Part shown: positions 49,115-57,196 of the stretch, in pieces
Numbering within the stretch: position 1 is the stretch's first letter
Layout: every line of letters begins with the position of its first letter
Notes under the pieces: model-generated
What the model was told of the DNA's origin: nothing
Seen by the model: only the letters and a program-made list of their open reading frames with translations
Database searches by the model: none
Translations under genes and position numbers: made by a program
Source: CAUZWH01 sp965247665
Lineage (GTDB): Bacteria > Pseudomonadota > Alphaproteobacteria > SHVV01
Direction of reading: 5' to 3'
Assembly (NCBI GenBank): GCA_965247665.1
Contig: CBDFHH010000005.1
Coordinates: 1,488,001-1,552,000, forward strand
DNA: 64,000 nucleotides

Positions 49115-51418
49115 CTAACGCTCACCGGCGCTCACCGGCGCGGCCGCTTGGTCGGCGTCGATGACTTGGCGGGCGGCACCGGCCACCGCTTCCTTGACTT
49201 CCTTCGACAAGGGTTCGACACCGGGTGACTCGGCAACCCTGACGGTGACTTCCTTGTGCGCGAACTTGATGCCTTCTTGTATGAACAGATCTCGTATCCG
49301 CGCATATACCAGCTTGCGAATGACGAATTGATCGCCCGGCTTGGTCATGAACTTGACCCGGATAATGATCGCCGAGTCTTCCATCTGATAGACCCCCTGC
49401 GACTTGAGCGGCTCGAGGAACTGGTCGCCGATCTCCGGATGTTCCAGCAGTTCTTGCCCCAGATTCTTGATCAACTTGCGTACCTTTTCGACATCGGTGT
49501 CATAAGTTACCCGCAAGGGCAGCTTCATCACCACCCAGTCGCGCGAGAAATTGGTCAAATGGCGGATCTCACCAAACGGGATCGTGTTCAGCGGCCCTTT
49601 GTGGTGACGCAATTGCATCGAACGTATCGAGATTTTCTCGACCGTCCCTTTCACCTCGCCAATGTCGATGTATTCGCCGAGGCGGAAGGCGTCGTCGATC
49701 AGGAAAAACGCTCCGGAGAAGACGTCGCGGATCAACGTCTGAGCACCGAAGCCGACGGCCAGACCGATCACGCCGGCGCCGGCGAACAGCGGGGCGATGT
49801 CAATGCCGAGGTCGGACAGCGCGATCATCGCCGCGATCGCGACGATCACGATGAGAATGAAATTTCGCAACAGCGGGAGCAACGTGACCAGACGCGAGGC
49901 CCCGCTGCCGGCGCCTTCGTCCCCGTGCTCGGAAATCGAATACCCCCCCTCGGCGGCAATCTTGCGGTCGACCGCGATGTCGACTGCGGCAAACGCGAGG
50001 TAGGAAAGAAAACCGACCAGGAGAACTTCCCGCAGCGCATGGAACACCCCACCGCTTGCGGCGAGGTCGACGCCCCACAGGTCAATAATCGACCACACGG
50101 CAAAGACGGTAATAACCAAGCCCGCGGCGCGCTCGGCGAGATCCTTGTACGTCCGCACGGGATGATCGTGCGTGACGTCAATCGTGATATCGTCGGTCTC
50201 GGCCGCCTCCCGGGCCGCCGTTTCCCGGACCTCCGCTTCTGCGGCGGCAGTGTCTTCGTCTTCCTTCCGGGCCCGGCGGCGGAACGCCCATTCGATCACC
50301 AGGAGCGCAACGCCATAGGCAGCGATGGCGCCCAGCAAGATCACGATTGGGCCGGTCACCAAACCCAGTGCATTGGGTAGATCGAGCACCAATCTCGTGG
50401 CCAACACCGCCCAGGCAAGAAAGAAGTACAACGTGGCCAGCACGTGCCATGTGCGGGCCAGCAACTTCGCCGCCAGCGGCTGGCGCTCGGCCGGTGTGTC
50501 GCCAAGGATGACGCCGGCGATAGCGCGCCGATATCCGATTGCGAACCCGCTCAATGCCAATGCGGACAAGAAAGTCGCACCGATCACACTCAGCAGATGA
50601 GCGTTGGCGTCCAAATTCAACGCCTCCATCCAAATAGACACACCCAAGAGCAGGGCGATTGCGGAGAGAATGCCAATCAGCGTGTGATGGAGCCCGGCAG
50701 CGTCCGCATCGCTCAGATTGAGCATTCGATGGTTCGGCGCATCGGATGCGAACAATGCTCCGAAAAACACGCTCCAAAACACCACACTTGCGACGCTGAT
50801 GACGATCACCGCCTGGGTAGCGCGGACGTGTTCGTGACCCTCGTCGAAGGCAATTGTGAGCAGCAGCGCCACGACCACCATGACCGCGACACCGACCGAC
50901 TCCATAACGGCGCGCGTCAGCAAGTAGGCAATTTTTTCGATTCGATCCGATGGTTCGGGATCGAACATGTAACGAAAATGCGCACGCGCCCATCGGCTGA
51001 CGAGCATCGCCACACCGTAGCCGACTGCGAGAAAAATGATCGTCGATACCACCGTCCAGATCAGCCAAGCCGATGACAAATTGGCGTCGTAACCGCGGAT
51101 GGCGACCCCGGCGAGTTCGGGAAATTTCGCCGCTTCGCGCACGATCTCGCGGAAGCGCGCCCGCGCCTCGATCGCTCGATCCTCTATCCTGCCCGCGCTG
51201 AGGGCCGTTTCGTCTGCCGAAACCCCAGCGGCGGCGGGCGCCTCGATGACCACGATTTTGGCATTCTGCTCGCGCGCCTGATCGATCAATCTCTGAACTT
51301 CGTCGGCGCTGCTCACCGTCGTGCTTTGCGCCAACGCGTTGACGCCGGTCAGGCACACGGCAACGAGTAGCGCGATCAAGCCGTTCGTATACCGGCCGGC
51401 GGCGGTGTTCACGATCAT
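49115..51418 (-). CDS. MscS-family mechanosensitive ion channel
   Basis: About 767 residues from ATG 51418 (GGAGAG upstream). A signal peptide (IALLVAVCLTGVNALAQ) precedes a periplasmic helical part and about ten membrane helices. The MscS pore and beta domain lie near residues 560-640: GAGVIGLAVGFGAQTLIRDVFSGAFFLIDDAF, GEYIDIGEVKGTVEKISIRSMQLRHHKGPLNTIPFGEI. A cytoplasmic cage region follows. It relieves hypo-osmotic stress. A low-complexity acidic linker (KEDEDTAAAEAEVRETAAREAAE) sits between helices. Confidence 0.93.
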   Translation of the reverse strand: MIVNTAAGRYTNGLIALLVAVCLTGVNALAQSTTVSSADEVQRLIDQAREQNAKIVVIEAPAAAGVSADETALSAGRIEDRAIEARARFREIVREAAKFPELAGVAIRGYDANLSSAWLIWTVVSTIIFLAVGYGVAMLVSRWARAHFRYMFDPEPSDRIEKIAYLLTRAVMESVGVAVMVVVALLLTIAFDEGHEHVRATQAVIVISVASVVFWSVFFGALFASDAPNHRMLNLSDADAAGLHHTLIGILSAIALLLGVSIWMEALNLDANAHLLSVIGATFLSALALSGFAIGYRRAIAGVILGDTPAERQPLAAKLLARTWHVLATLYFFLAWAVLATRLVLDLPNALGLVTGPIVILLGAIAAYGVALLVIEWAFRRRARKEDEDTAAAEAEVRETAAREAAETDDITIDVTHDHPVRTYKDLAERAAGLVITVFAVWSIIDLWGVDLAASGGVFHALREVLLVGFLSYLAFAAVDIAVDRKIAAEGGYSISEHGDEGAGSGASRLVTLLPLLRNFILIVIVAIAAMIALSDLGIDIAPLFAGAGVIGLAVGFGAQTLIRDVFSGAFFLIDDAFRLGEYIDIGEVKGTVEKISIRSMQLRHHKGPLNTIPFGEIRHLTNFSRDWVVMKLPLRVTYDTDVEKVRKLIKNLGQELLEHPEIGDQFLEPLKSQGVYQMEDSAIIIRVKFMTKPGDQFVIRKLVYARIRDLFIQEGIKFAHKEVTVRVAESPGVEPLSKEVKEAVAGAARQVIDADQAAAPVSAGER

Positions 51419-51554
51419 GATATCTCTCCGGGAACGCGATGGACGGCGGATCAGCCGAATGGCGGTAATGTACCCTGCCGCATGCTCGGCACCGAAGCTC
51501 ACCAGAGCAAGGGGCGCGGGTCAGGATTTTGCTGTGGGTGATGGGTTGGAGCTA

Positions 51555-51632
51555 GGGCTAAGGGCTAAGGGCTAAGGGCTAAGGGCTAAGGGCTAAGGGC
51601 TAAGGGCTAAGGGCTAAGGGCTAAGGGCTAAG
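51555..51632. repeat. GGGCTAA heptamer microsatellite
   Basis: About eleven uninterrupted 7-bp units GGGCTAA (51555-51632), preceded by GAGCTA and followed by a G-run. A 7-bp unit shifts frame with each copy gained or lost. It lies between the MscS promoter side and the HigBA remnant and appears to replace the 5' part of higB. Confidence 0.95.
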
Positions 51633-51665
51633 GGGGGTTGCGAAGGCACGGCCGAGCCCCCGGAC

Positions 51666-52112
51666 ATGAACCTGCCGGGTTTCGGACCGCATTCGTCGAA
51701 GGGTGACCAGGCGGATTGTTGGGCGGTCGGAGTGCCGGACAACTGGCGCATCGTGTTACGCTTCCGGGGGCGAGACGTTGGGGATTTAGATTTGATTGAC
51801 TACCGTTACGAGGATCCGGACATGGCAATGAAGAACCCACCCCATCCAGGCCTGTCCGCGCGTCACGATTGCTTGGAGCCCTTGGGTTTCAGCGTGACGG
51901 AGGCGGTGCGCAAGTTGGGTGTCAGCGGCAAGCAACTTTCGGATATCGTCAATTGCCGCTCCGGAATCTCGTCCGAGATGGCGATCCGCCGCGACAAGGC
52001 GTTCGGCGGCGGCGCGGAGACCTGGTAGCGGCTTCAGTCAGCCTACGAGCTGGCTTAGGCGAAGAAGAAGGCGAACCGGCTCAAGATCGAGCGTATGTCG
52101 CCGGCGGCTTGA
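51666..52112 (+). pseudogene. Degenerate HigB-HigA toxin-antitoxin module
   Basis: The frame begins within HigB (MNLPGFGPHSSKGDQADCWAV, NWRIVLRFRGRDVGDLDLIDYR). It runs without a stop into HigA (MAMKNPPHPG, DCLEPLGFSVTEAVRKLGVSGKQLSDIV, ISSEMAIRRDKAFGGGAETW) and meets TAG at 52026-52028. The same frame continues RLQSAYELA, a second TAG, then AKKKANRLKIERMSPAA and TGA at 52110. HigB lacks about 40 N-terminal residues. The normal stop between toxin and antitoxin is gone, and two amber codons interrupt HigA. Confidence 0.75.
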
Positions 52113-52236
52113 GCGCCATGATCACCACCGAATACTCTCAAACGACGTGGCCCCGATACAGGGTGAAGGTCACACGGGCGCGCTGCCGACCCGGATCCTG
52201 CGCCGGCGCCAACGCCGAAAAAGGGAGGACCCGCCG

Positions 52237-53052
52237 TCAGGGTGCGCCGCTTGTCGCGGTCGCGAGGCGCAGGAGGGTGTTTTCGTCGTGCCAGCGCACG
52301 CGCGCGGGATCGGTGAATTGACGCGCCACCCTGGCGGCGAAGGTGCGGCAGGCGTCGTCGAACGCACCCGCGTCGTAGAGGGAGAACGTGGAGTAATGCC
52401 GGCTTCGCGCTTGCTCGAGCAACCGTTCGAGGGTGGCGGCGCGCGGGTAGCGGAAAACCTTCGCCTCGACCAAGTCCACCTGACCGTTCACGGCGATCCA
52501 GCGCTCCATCTCGTCCGAGCTGAAGAGGCGCCGTTCGCGCTCCAAGAAACCGGGAAAGAAGCGCCCCCAGATCGTTGACGCGTTTTGCTCCGGCGTCCGC
52601 GTGTAGACGAAGATCTGCCCGCCGGCGGCCAAGGCGCGCCCGGCCTTGTCCAGAAAAGCCGGGAAATCGAAATGGTGGACGGCGTTGAAGGTGAAGACGG
52701 CGTCGAGGGAGCCTTGTTCGAATTCGAGCTCTTCCAAGCTCGACGCCCGTGTCGAGAAGTCCACATGGCCGTCCTCGGACAGCAATGCGGACAGCGCGCT
52801 CAGCATGTCGGGATTGACGTCGATGCATGTCAAATGGAGGCCGGGAACGTGCCGCAACAACAAGCGGTCGTAGCGGCCGTCGCCGCAGCCGATGTCGGCG
52901 GCGCGAACGGTCTCGCGGCCGGCCAGGGCGTCACGGATGTAGAGGACCGGCGCCTCGTCGGTCGTGCGCATATGACGGTAGACGTCGGCGATACGAGAAA
53001 AGTGCTCGAACATGCCGTCCGCCGTGCGCCCGGTGGCCGCTTGGTCAGACAT
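52237..53052 (-). CDS. Class I SAM-dependent methyltransferase
   Basis: 271 residues. Motif I is AADIGCGDGRYDRLLL (about residue 51-66), motif II the acidic LTCIDVNPDML, post-II GSLDAVFTFNAVHHFDFPAFL, and motif III ALAAGGQIFVYTRTPEQN. It is of the Methyltransf_11/UbiE-like type acting on a small molecule or lipid. It starts 68 bp after the inositol-phosphate synthase gene on the same strand and is likely co-transcribed. An inositol-derived acceptor is possible but unproven. Confidence 0.9.
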   Translation of the reverse strand: MSDQAATGRTADGMFEHFSRIADVYRHMRTTDEAPVLYIRDALAGRETVRAADIGCGDGRYDRLLLRHVPGLHLTCIDVNPDMLSALSALLSEDGHVDFSTRASSLEELEFEQGSLDAVFTFNAVHHFDFPAFLDKAGRALAAGGQIFVYTRTPEQNASTIWGRFFPGFLERERRLFSSDEMERWIAVNGQVDLVEAKVFRYPRAATLERLLEQARSRHYSTFSLYDAGAFDDACRTFAARVARQFTDPARVRWHDENTLLRLATATSGAP

Positions 53053-53120
53053 CTGCCCGCTCCCTGGTTCCGTTCACGACACTTGTCGCGCCGCCTGCGC
53101 GGGGTCCGTCGAGCATCTTT

Positions 53121-54248
53121 CTACTCGGCGGCTTCCGCCGCTGCGGCAACATCGAGTCCGAGACTGTCGCCGCGGATGAAGGCTTCGCACGCTTCGCGGG
53201 CGACCGAGTCGCGCATCTGCTTGGGCGGCGATTTCATGTGATACGCCGAGGCGGCCTCCAACGGGCCCGCCAATCCGCGCACGAGGGCGAGCCCGGCGCA
53301 GCGGACGGCATCGATGACGACGCCGGCGCTGTTGGGCGAATCCTGTACCGACAGGCGCAGCTCGAGTTCGATCGGCGCCCCGCCGAAGCCCTCGCCTTCG
53401 AGACGGATGAAGGCGACCTTGTTGTCCTTCTGCCACGGCACGTAGTCCGAGGGTCCGATGTGGATGTTGCCCGATTCCAGCCTCTCGTCCAATTGGGATT
53501 GCACGGATTCGGTCTTCGAAATCTTCTTGGACTTCAGCCGCTCCAGGACCAGCATGTTGAGAAAGTCCGTGTTGCCGCCGGTGTTCAGCTGATAGGTGCG
53601 GTCGAGGTCGTATCCGCGGTCGCCGAACAGGCGCGACAACGTCCGGTGGATGATGGTGGCGCCGACCTGGCTCTTGATGTCGTCGCCGACGATGGGCAGT
53701 CCGGCCGCCTTGAAGCGCTCGGCCCAGGCGGCGTCGGAAGCGATGAATACGGGCACGCAGTTGACCATGGCGACGCCGGCCTCGAGGCAAGCTCCGGCGT
53801 AGTGACGCACGGCCTCTTCCGATCCCACCGGCATGTAGCAGACGAGCACCCGGGCGCCCGACGATGCGAGCACCTCGGCGACGTTGACCGGCGCCGTTTC
53901 GGCCGGCCGAAACGCCTCGTCGTCCGGGTAGTCCTTCATGTGGGGGGCGACGCCATCGAGTACGGGCGCCATGTCGACGGTCACGCCCGAGGGCGGAATG
54001 TCGGGCTGGAAGACCATCGTGCAGTTGGGGCGCGCGAAGATGGCCTGTTCGACGGGTCTGCCCACCTTGCGCCGATCAATGTCGAAGGCGGCGACCACTT
54101 CGATATCGTCCGGCGCCCAACCGCCGATATCGGGGTGCATCAACCCCGAGATATTTGCCGCGTCGTTGTTCCTGCAATATGCGATTCCTTGAATTAGGGA
54201 ACTCGCACAATTCCCGATGCCGGCAATGGCAATTTTGACCTTGTTCAT
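53121..54248 (-). CDS. ino1: Inositol-3-phosphate synthase
   Basis: About 375 residues from ATG 54248, the length of the short prokaryotic (actinobacterial/archaeal-like) enzyme. It converts glucose-6-phosphate to inositol-3-phosphate with NAD. Motifs: IAIAGIGNCASSLIQGI (Rossmann), VAAFDIDRRKVG, VGDDIKSQVGATIIHRTLSRLF, YQLNTGGNTDFLNM and SDYVPWQKDNKVAFIRLEGE. It supplies inositol for phosphatidylinositol-type lipids or soluble inositols. The longer frame to 54305 adds a non-homologous leader. Confidence 0.94.
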   Translation of the reverse strand: MNKVKIAIAGIGNCASSLIQGIAYCRNNDAANISGLMHPDIGGWAPDDIEVVAAFDIDRRKVGRPVEQAIFARPNCTMVFQPDIPPSGVTVDMAPVLDGVAPHMKDYPDDEAFRPAETAPVNVAEVLASSGARVLVCYMPVGSEEAVRHYAGACLEAGVAMVNCVPVFIASDAAWAERFKAAGLPIVGDDIKSQVGATIIHRTLSRLFGDRGYDLDRTYQLNTGGNTDFLNMLVLERLKSKKISKTESVQSQLDERLESGNIHIGPSDYVPWQKDNKVAFIRLEGEGFGGAPIELELRLSVQDSPNSAGVVIDAVRCAGLALVRGLAGPLEAASAYHMKSPPKQMRDSVAREACEAFIRGDSLGLDVAAAAEAAE

Positions 54249-54354
54249 TCGCTCCCTGCTGTTTTGGGCCTTGCTTGTGAGCCAGGCTATTTTCGTCTCG
54301 ACCAACCCCGCATTCTCCGCAAGCGGGTTCGGAGCTGCCGACGCTCGAGCCTTG

Positions 54355-54736
54355 CTTAGACTTGGGAGCGTTGTTAGTCAAATAGGTTACGACGCGTCGC
54401 ACAACGAAACCGATATCATGTTTCTTCGTAGTAACAATCCCGTGATGTATTACGACTCGATGATTTCAGAAAAAATAATTAATTAATCTATAATACTACC
54501 TGGAAAAGATCATACGGATACATTAAGAGATATCGAAATTCCTGTATATTCTTGTAGACTTGCAAATGAACGATAAATTTCTCTAACAACTTAACTTCAC
54601 GACAATTTCGCCAACGACCGCATCGAACAGCTGGGAACAAGCAACCGGCAGTTCGTGAGAAAGTGCGATTGCCATGATCCTCCCTCATTGAATTGGTCCA
54701 TCCCTGGGTTATGGAATGAGGCAGACCGCAGATAGC
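54355..54736. other. AT-rich intergenic tract
   Basis: Upstream of ino1 the composition drops sharply (for example AAAAAATAATTAATTAATC near 54471). Poly-A/T runs continue to about 54600. No convincing gene is present; a plus frame at 54217-54486 overlaps the start of ino1. The stretch must contain the ino1 promoter (minus strand) and may be foreign DNA. Confidence 0.5.
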
Positions 54737-54739
54737 GAG

Positions 54740-54815
54740 GAAGGGTTAAAAAGCCGGAGGAGATTGTCGGCAAGCTGCGCCAAGCGGAGGTTCCGCACGG
54801 TCAGGGCATGCCGAT
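54740..54815 (+). pseudogene. IS3-family OrfA fragment
   Basis: The plus strand encodes KSPEEIVGKLRQAEVPHGQGMPM, matching the first helix of IS3-group OrfA proteins (KKPEEIVxKLRQxEVLxxQG). It ends at about 54815, where an IS21 fragment begins on the other strand. Only about 25 codons remain. Confidence 0.6.
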
Positions 54816-54930
54816 GTCGGGCGATGACCTCCCGGCCGCACGCGATTTCGAACCGCTCGACACAGCCCTTGATCGTGATTTCGCGGTGGGCATAGGCCAG
54901 CGGCGCGATAGCGTGCCGGCCATTTGCAGG
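54816..54930 (-). pseudogene. IS21 IstA C-terminal fragment
   Basis: On the minus strand YAHREITIKGCVERFEIACG followed by REVIARHRH matches the C-terminal beta region of IS21-type IstA transposases (xHRxVxVKxYVxxVxIxCGxEVIARH). No other part of the element remains. Confidence 0.5.
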
Positions 54931-55157
54931 CGGTGTTTAACCGAGACCGTAGGCGGTGTGCAGCGAGATCCCGGCCGCGGCTTCGCGGACTTGTCAACCC
55001 TACTGACGGACGCGTCGGCAGGGAAGGGCTCGACCATGGACGGTCATGCGCACATTTTTGCCGGCGTTCATCCGGGTCTCCCGGCAAAGCCGGCGCGTGT
55101 CGAGACTCACGGCTTCAACCCCAAGCCTCGGACGAACAACCTCCACGGCAACGACGG

Positions 55158-56030
55158 TTAGCTCGCCTCGGGCTCCGGCACCACGCGCCGCCGCAGAAAG
55201 TAGATCAGCACCAGCGCGGTCGCGAACATTGTCAGACTATAGGTTGCGGCGGGGATCACCGCGGCGCCGCCGCCGAACAGCAGCGTGGCGACGGCGATCG
55301 CCAGCGTTCCGTTCTGAAGGCCGCATTCGATCGAGATGGTGATCCGCTGGCGTACGCCGGAGCCGAACAGCGAAGCGAGCAGCCAAGCGAGTGCTAGCAT
55401 CACCACATTGAGCGCCAGCGTGATCGGGCCGGCCTGCGCGTAGAAGTCGACGATATTGTCGCGCTCCTGGATGATCGCGCCCGCCAGCACCAGGACGAAG
55501 AGCCCGGCGCAAACCCTGCGCGCCGCCGGCTCGACCCGTGTCGCGAACGCCTCCGCGTAGCGCCGGATTGCGAGGCCGGCCAGGACCGGGACGGTAACGA
55601 TCAGGAAGACGCTGACGGCCGTCCGCGCCACCGACACGTTGCCCCCGACCGCCTCTCCGATGAACTGCTCGTACGAAAAGACGACGATGAACGGGATGGT
55701 CAACACGCTCAGGAGACTGATCACCGCGGTCAACGAGATCGACAAAGCGACATCGCCGCGCCCGTAGGCGGTCAGCAAGTTCGAGGTCACGCCGCCCGGG
55801 GCGGCGGCGATGATCATGACGCCGAGCGCGATTTCCGGCGCGACGGGCCAAACCGTCACCAGGATGAACCCGACGACCGGCAGCAAGACGATTTGCGAGA
55901 CGGCGCCGACGAAAAAGTCCTTCGGCTGGCGGGCGAGGCGGGCGAAATCGCCCACGGTCAAGCCAAGGCCCAGCGTCAGCATGATGAACGCCAGCGCCAG
56001 CGGTAGTACGACGTTGGTCATGAAGCCCAT
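55158..56030 (-). CDS. Bile acid:sodium symporter family (BASS) transporter
   Basis: 290 residues with nine to ten membrane helices. Diagnostic segments are LALAFIMLTLGLGLTVGDFARLARQPK near the start, IIAAAPGGVTSNLLTAYGRGDVALS (unwound substrate/sodium-site helix) and ISIECGLQNGTLAIAVATLLF (second crossing helix). It carries an organic anion with sodium. The gene lies between two same-direction IS3 fragments (54740 and 56363) but on the opposite strand. Intact, and the only functional gene in this 4-kb stretch. Confidence 0.93.
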   Translation of the reverse strand: MGFMTNVVLPLALAFIMLTLGLGLTVGDFARLARQPKDFFVGAVSQIVLLPVVGFILVTVWPVAPEIALGVMIIAAAPGGVTSNLLTAYGRGDVALSISLTAVISLLSVLTIPFIVVFSYEQFIGEAVGGNVSVARTAVSVFLIVTVPVLAGLAIRRYAEAFATRVEPAARRVCAGLFVLVLAGAIIQERDNIVDFYAQAGPITLALNVVMLALAWLLASLFGSGVRQRITISIECGLQNGTLAIAVATLLFGGGAAVIPAATYSLTMFATALVLIYFLRRRVVPEPEAS

Positions 56031-56362
56031 AACGGCGACCTATTGGTTTGCCAAGATTTGCAGCCACGAATTGACCGGCCGCGACACCTGCGATGCCGAC
56101 CGCGCGCCGCGGCACCAATCCGCTTTGATGATTGAAACTACATAAACCAGCGCCGGCATTCACGCTACTTTCGGGGAATGCGGTTCGGTGGCTTGGGTCG
56201 ACGGCGCAATTTCGTTCGCAGGCGGCGCCATGGCGAACTTCCATCCGCTCTCTGTGTGATCGCTCTCTGCGCGATCGGCGTTCTCGTACCCTACGGCGTC
56301 TTCGCGCCGTGGCTAACGGATAACGGGCTCAACCTCCCGGCCTTCGTCGCCGAGTAGCGGCC

Positions 56363-56715
56363 CGCCCGACCACATCCGCTCCGACAACGGCGCCGAGTTC
56401 GCCGCTCATGCCGTGCGCGGCGGGCTCGGCCGGACCGGCGTCAAGACCCTCTACATCGAGCCCGGTTCGCCCTGGGAGCTACGAATGCATTGTATTCATA
56501 GCTACGACGAGAGCTCCAAATCGAAGCTCAGGGACGAGCTCCTCAACATGGAGATCTTCTACACGCTCAAAAAGGCCAGAGTGCTGATCGAAAGGTGGCG
56601 GCGGCACGACAACGCCGTCCGCCGGCACAGTTCCCTCGGATATAGGCCGCCGGCGCCGGAAACGGTCTTGCCCAACGTCGTCGAAGGGCCGACCTACGCC
56701 GTTGATGGGCTATAG
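56363..56715 (+). pseudogene. IS3-family OrfB C-terminal fragment
   Basis: Reads DHIRSDNGAEFAAHAVRGGL, GVKTLYIEPGSPWE, then after a short foreign insert YDESSKSKLRDELLNMEIFYTLKKARVLIERWRRHDN and HSSLGYRPPAPETV. It covers the second Asp and the Glu of the DDE triad; the first Asp half is missing. A right-end-like CGGACCACTAAAGGGGGG is at about 56759-56776. Confidence 0.85.
56479..56501. repeat. 23-bp near-palindrome inserted in the transposase fragment
   Basis: CTACGAATGCATTGTATTCATAG is almost its own reverse complement. It replaces the Asn-Gly codons of the conserved PWENGY motif and keeps the reading frame. The four bases CTAC occur again immediately after it. It looks like a miniature insertion or an excision footprint. 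Confidence 0.6.
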
Positions 56716-56911
56716 TCGACCCTTCAACTCAACCCGTGCCCGGCTCTGCCATAAGAACCGGACCACTAAAGGGGGGTGGCCACCTCGTGGAGTCTGTCCG
56801 GGCTGGCCGGCGCGGGCGTCTTGGCCGCGTGTGGCTGGCCCGGGCTCTTTCCGTCCGGTTTCGTTGAACCGGCGGCGGACCCGATCATGGCCCGGCCGCC
56901 GGCCCGCGACG

Positions 56912-57193
56912 CTACTTGGTAAGAAGCAGCTTTCCCTTACTGGTGAGCCTCAGGCGATAGCGCTCGCCCTCGTGATCGAGAAACACCTCCCGTACGCCGG
57001 CAAATATCTCCGAACTCTTGAACGATCTCTGACCCACCGCGCTGGACTCCGGCAACGGCAATTCGTGCCTCCCTTGCTTGTCGGGTTCGTGGGAATCGTC
57101 GACCGTAATACCTTCCAGGTCCCGTTTCGGTCCTTCCAGCTCGGCGCGAGCTACCTCTCCGGGCTGCGAAAAAGCTTCGACCTCATCGGCCAT
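56912..57193 (-). CDS. hemP: Hemin uptake protein HemP family
   Basis: The C-terminal 40 residues SSEIFAGVREVFLDHEGERYRLRLTSKGKLLLTK are a complete HemP domain (small beta protein, normally about 60 residues). The N-terminal 50 residues are acidic and family-foreign; the start ATG 57193 lies 3 bp after the iron-binding protein stop, so co-translation is likely. HemP promotes haem/iron uptake gene expression in some proteobacteria. Confidence 0.85.
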   Translation of the reverse strand: MADEVEAFSQPGEVARAELEGPKRDLEGITVDDSHEPDKQGRHELPLPESSAVGQRSFKSSEIFAGVREVFLDHEGERYRLRLTSKGKLLLTK

Positions 57194-57196
57194 CGA

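Noticed and set aside
51555..51632. GGGCTAA array as a telomere-like end
   Set aside because: It lies internally between chromosomal genes, with no hairpin or end structure; a microsatellite explains it.
51666..52112. Amber codon reassignment in this genome
   Set aside because: Several healthy genes (for example the one ending at 1726 and the permease ending at 2795) use TAG as their normal stop.
54217..54486. 89-codon plus frame with a signal-peptide-like start
   Set aside because: Overlaps the start of ino1 on the other strand and runs into AT-rich DNA without homology.
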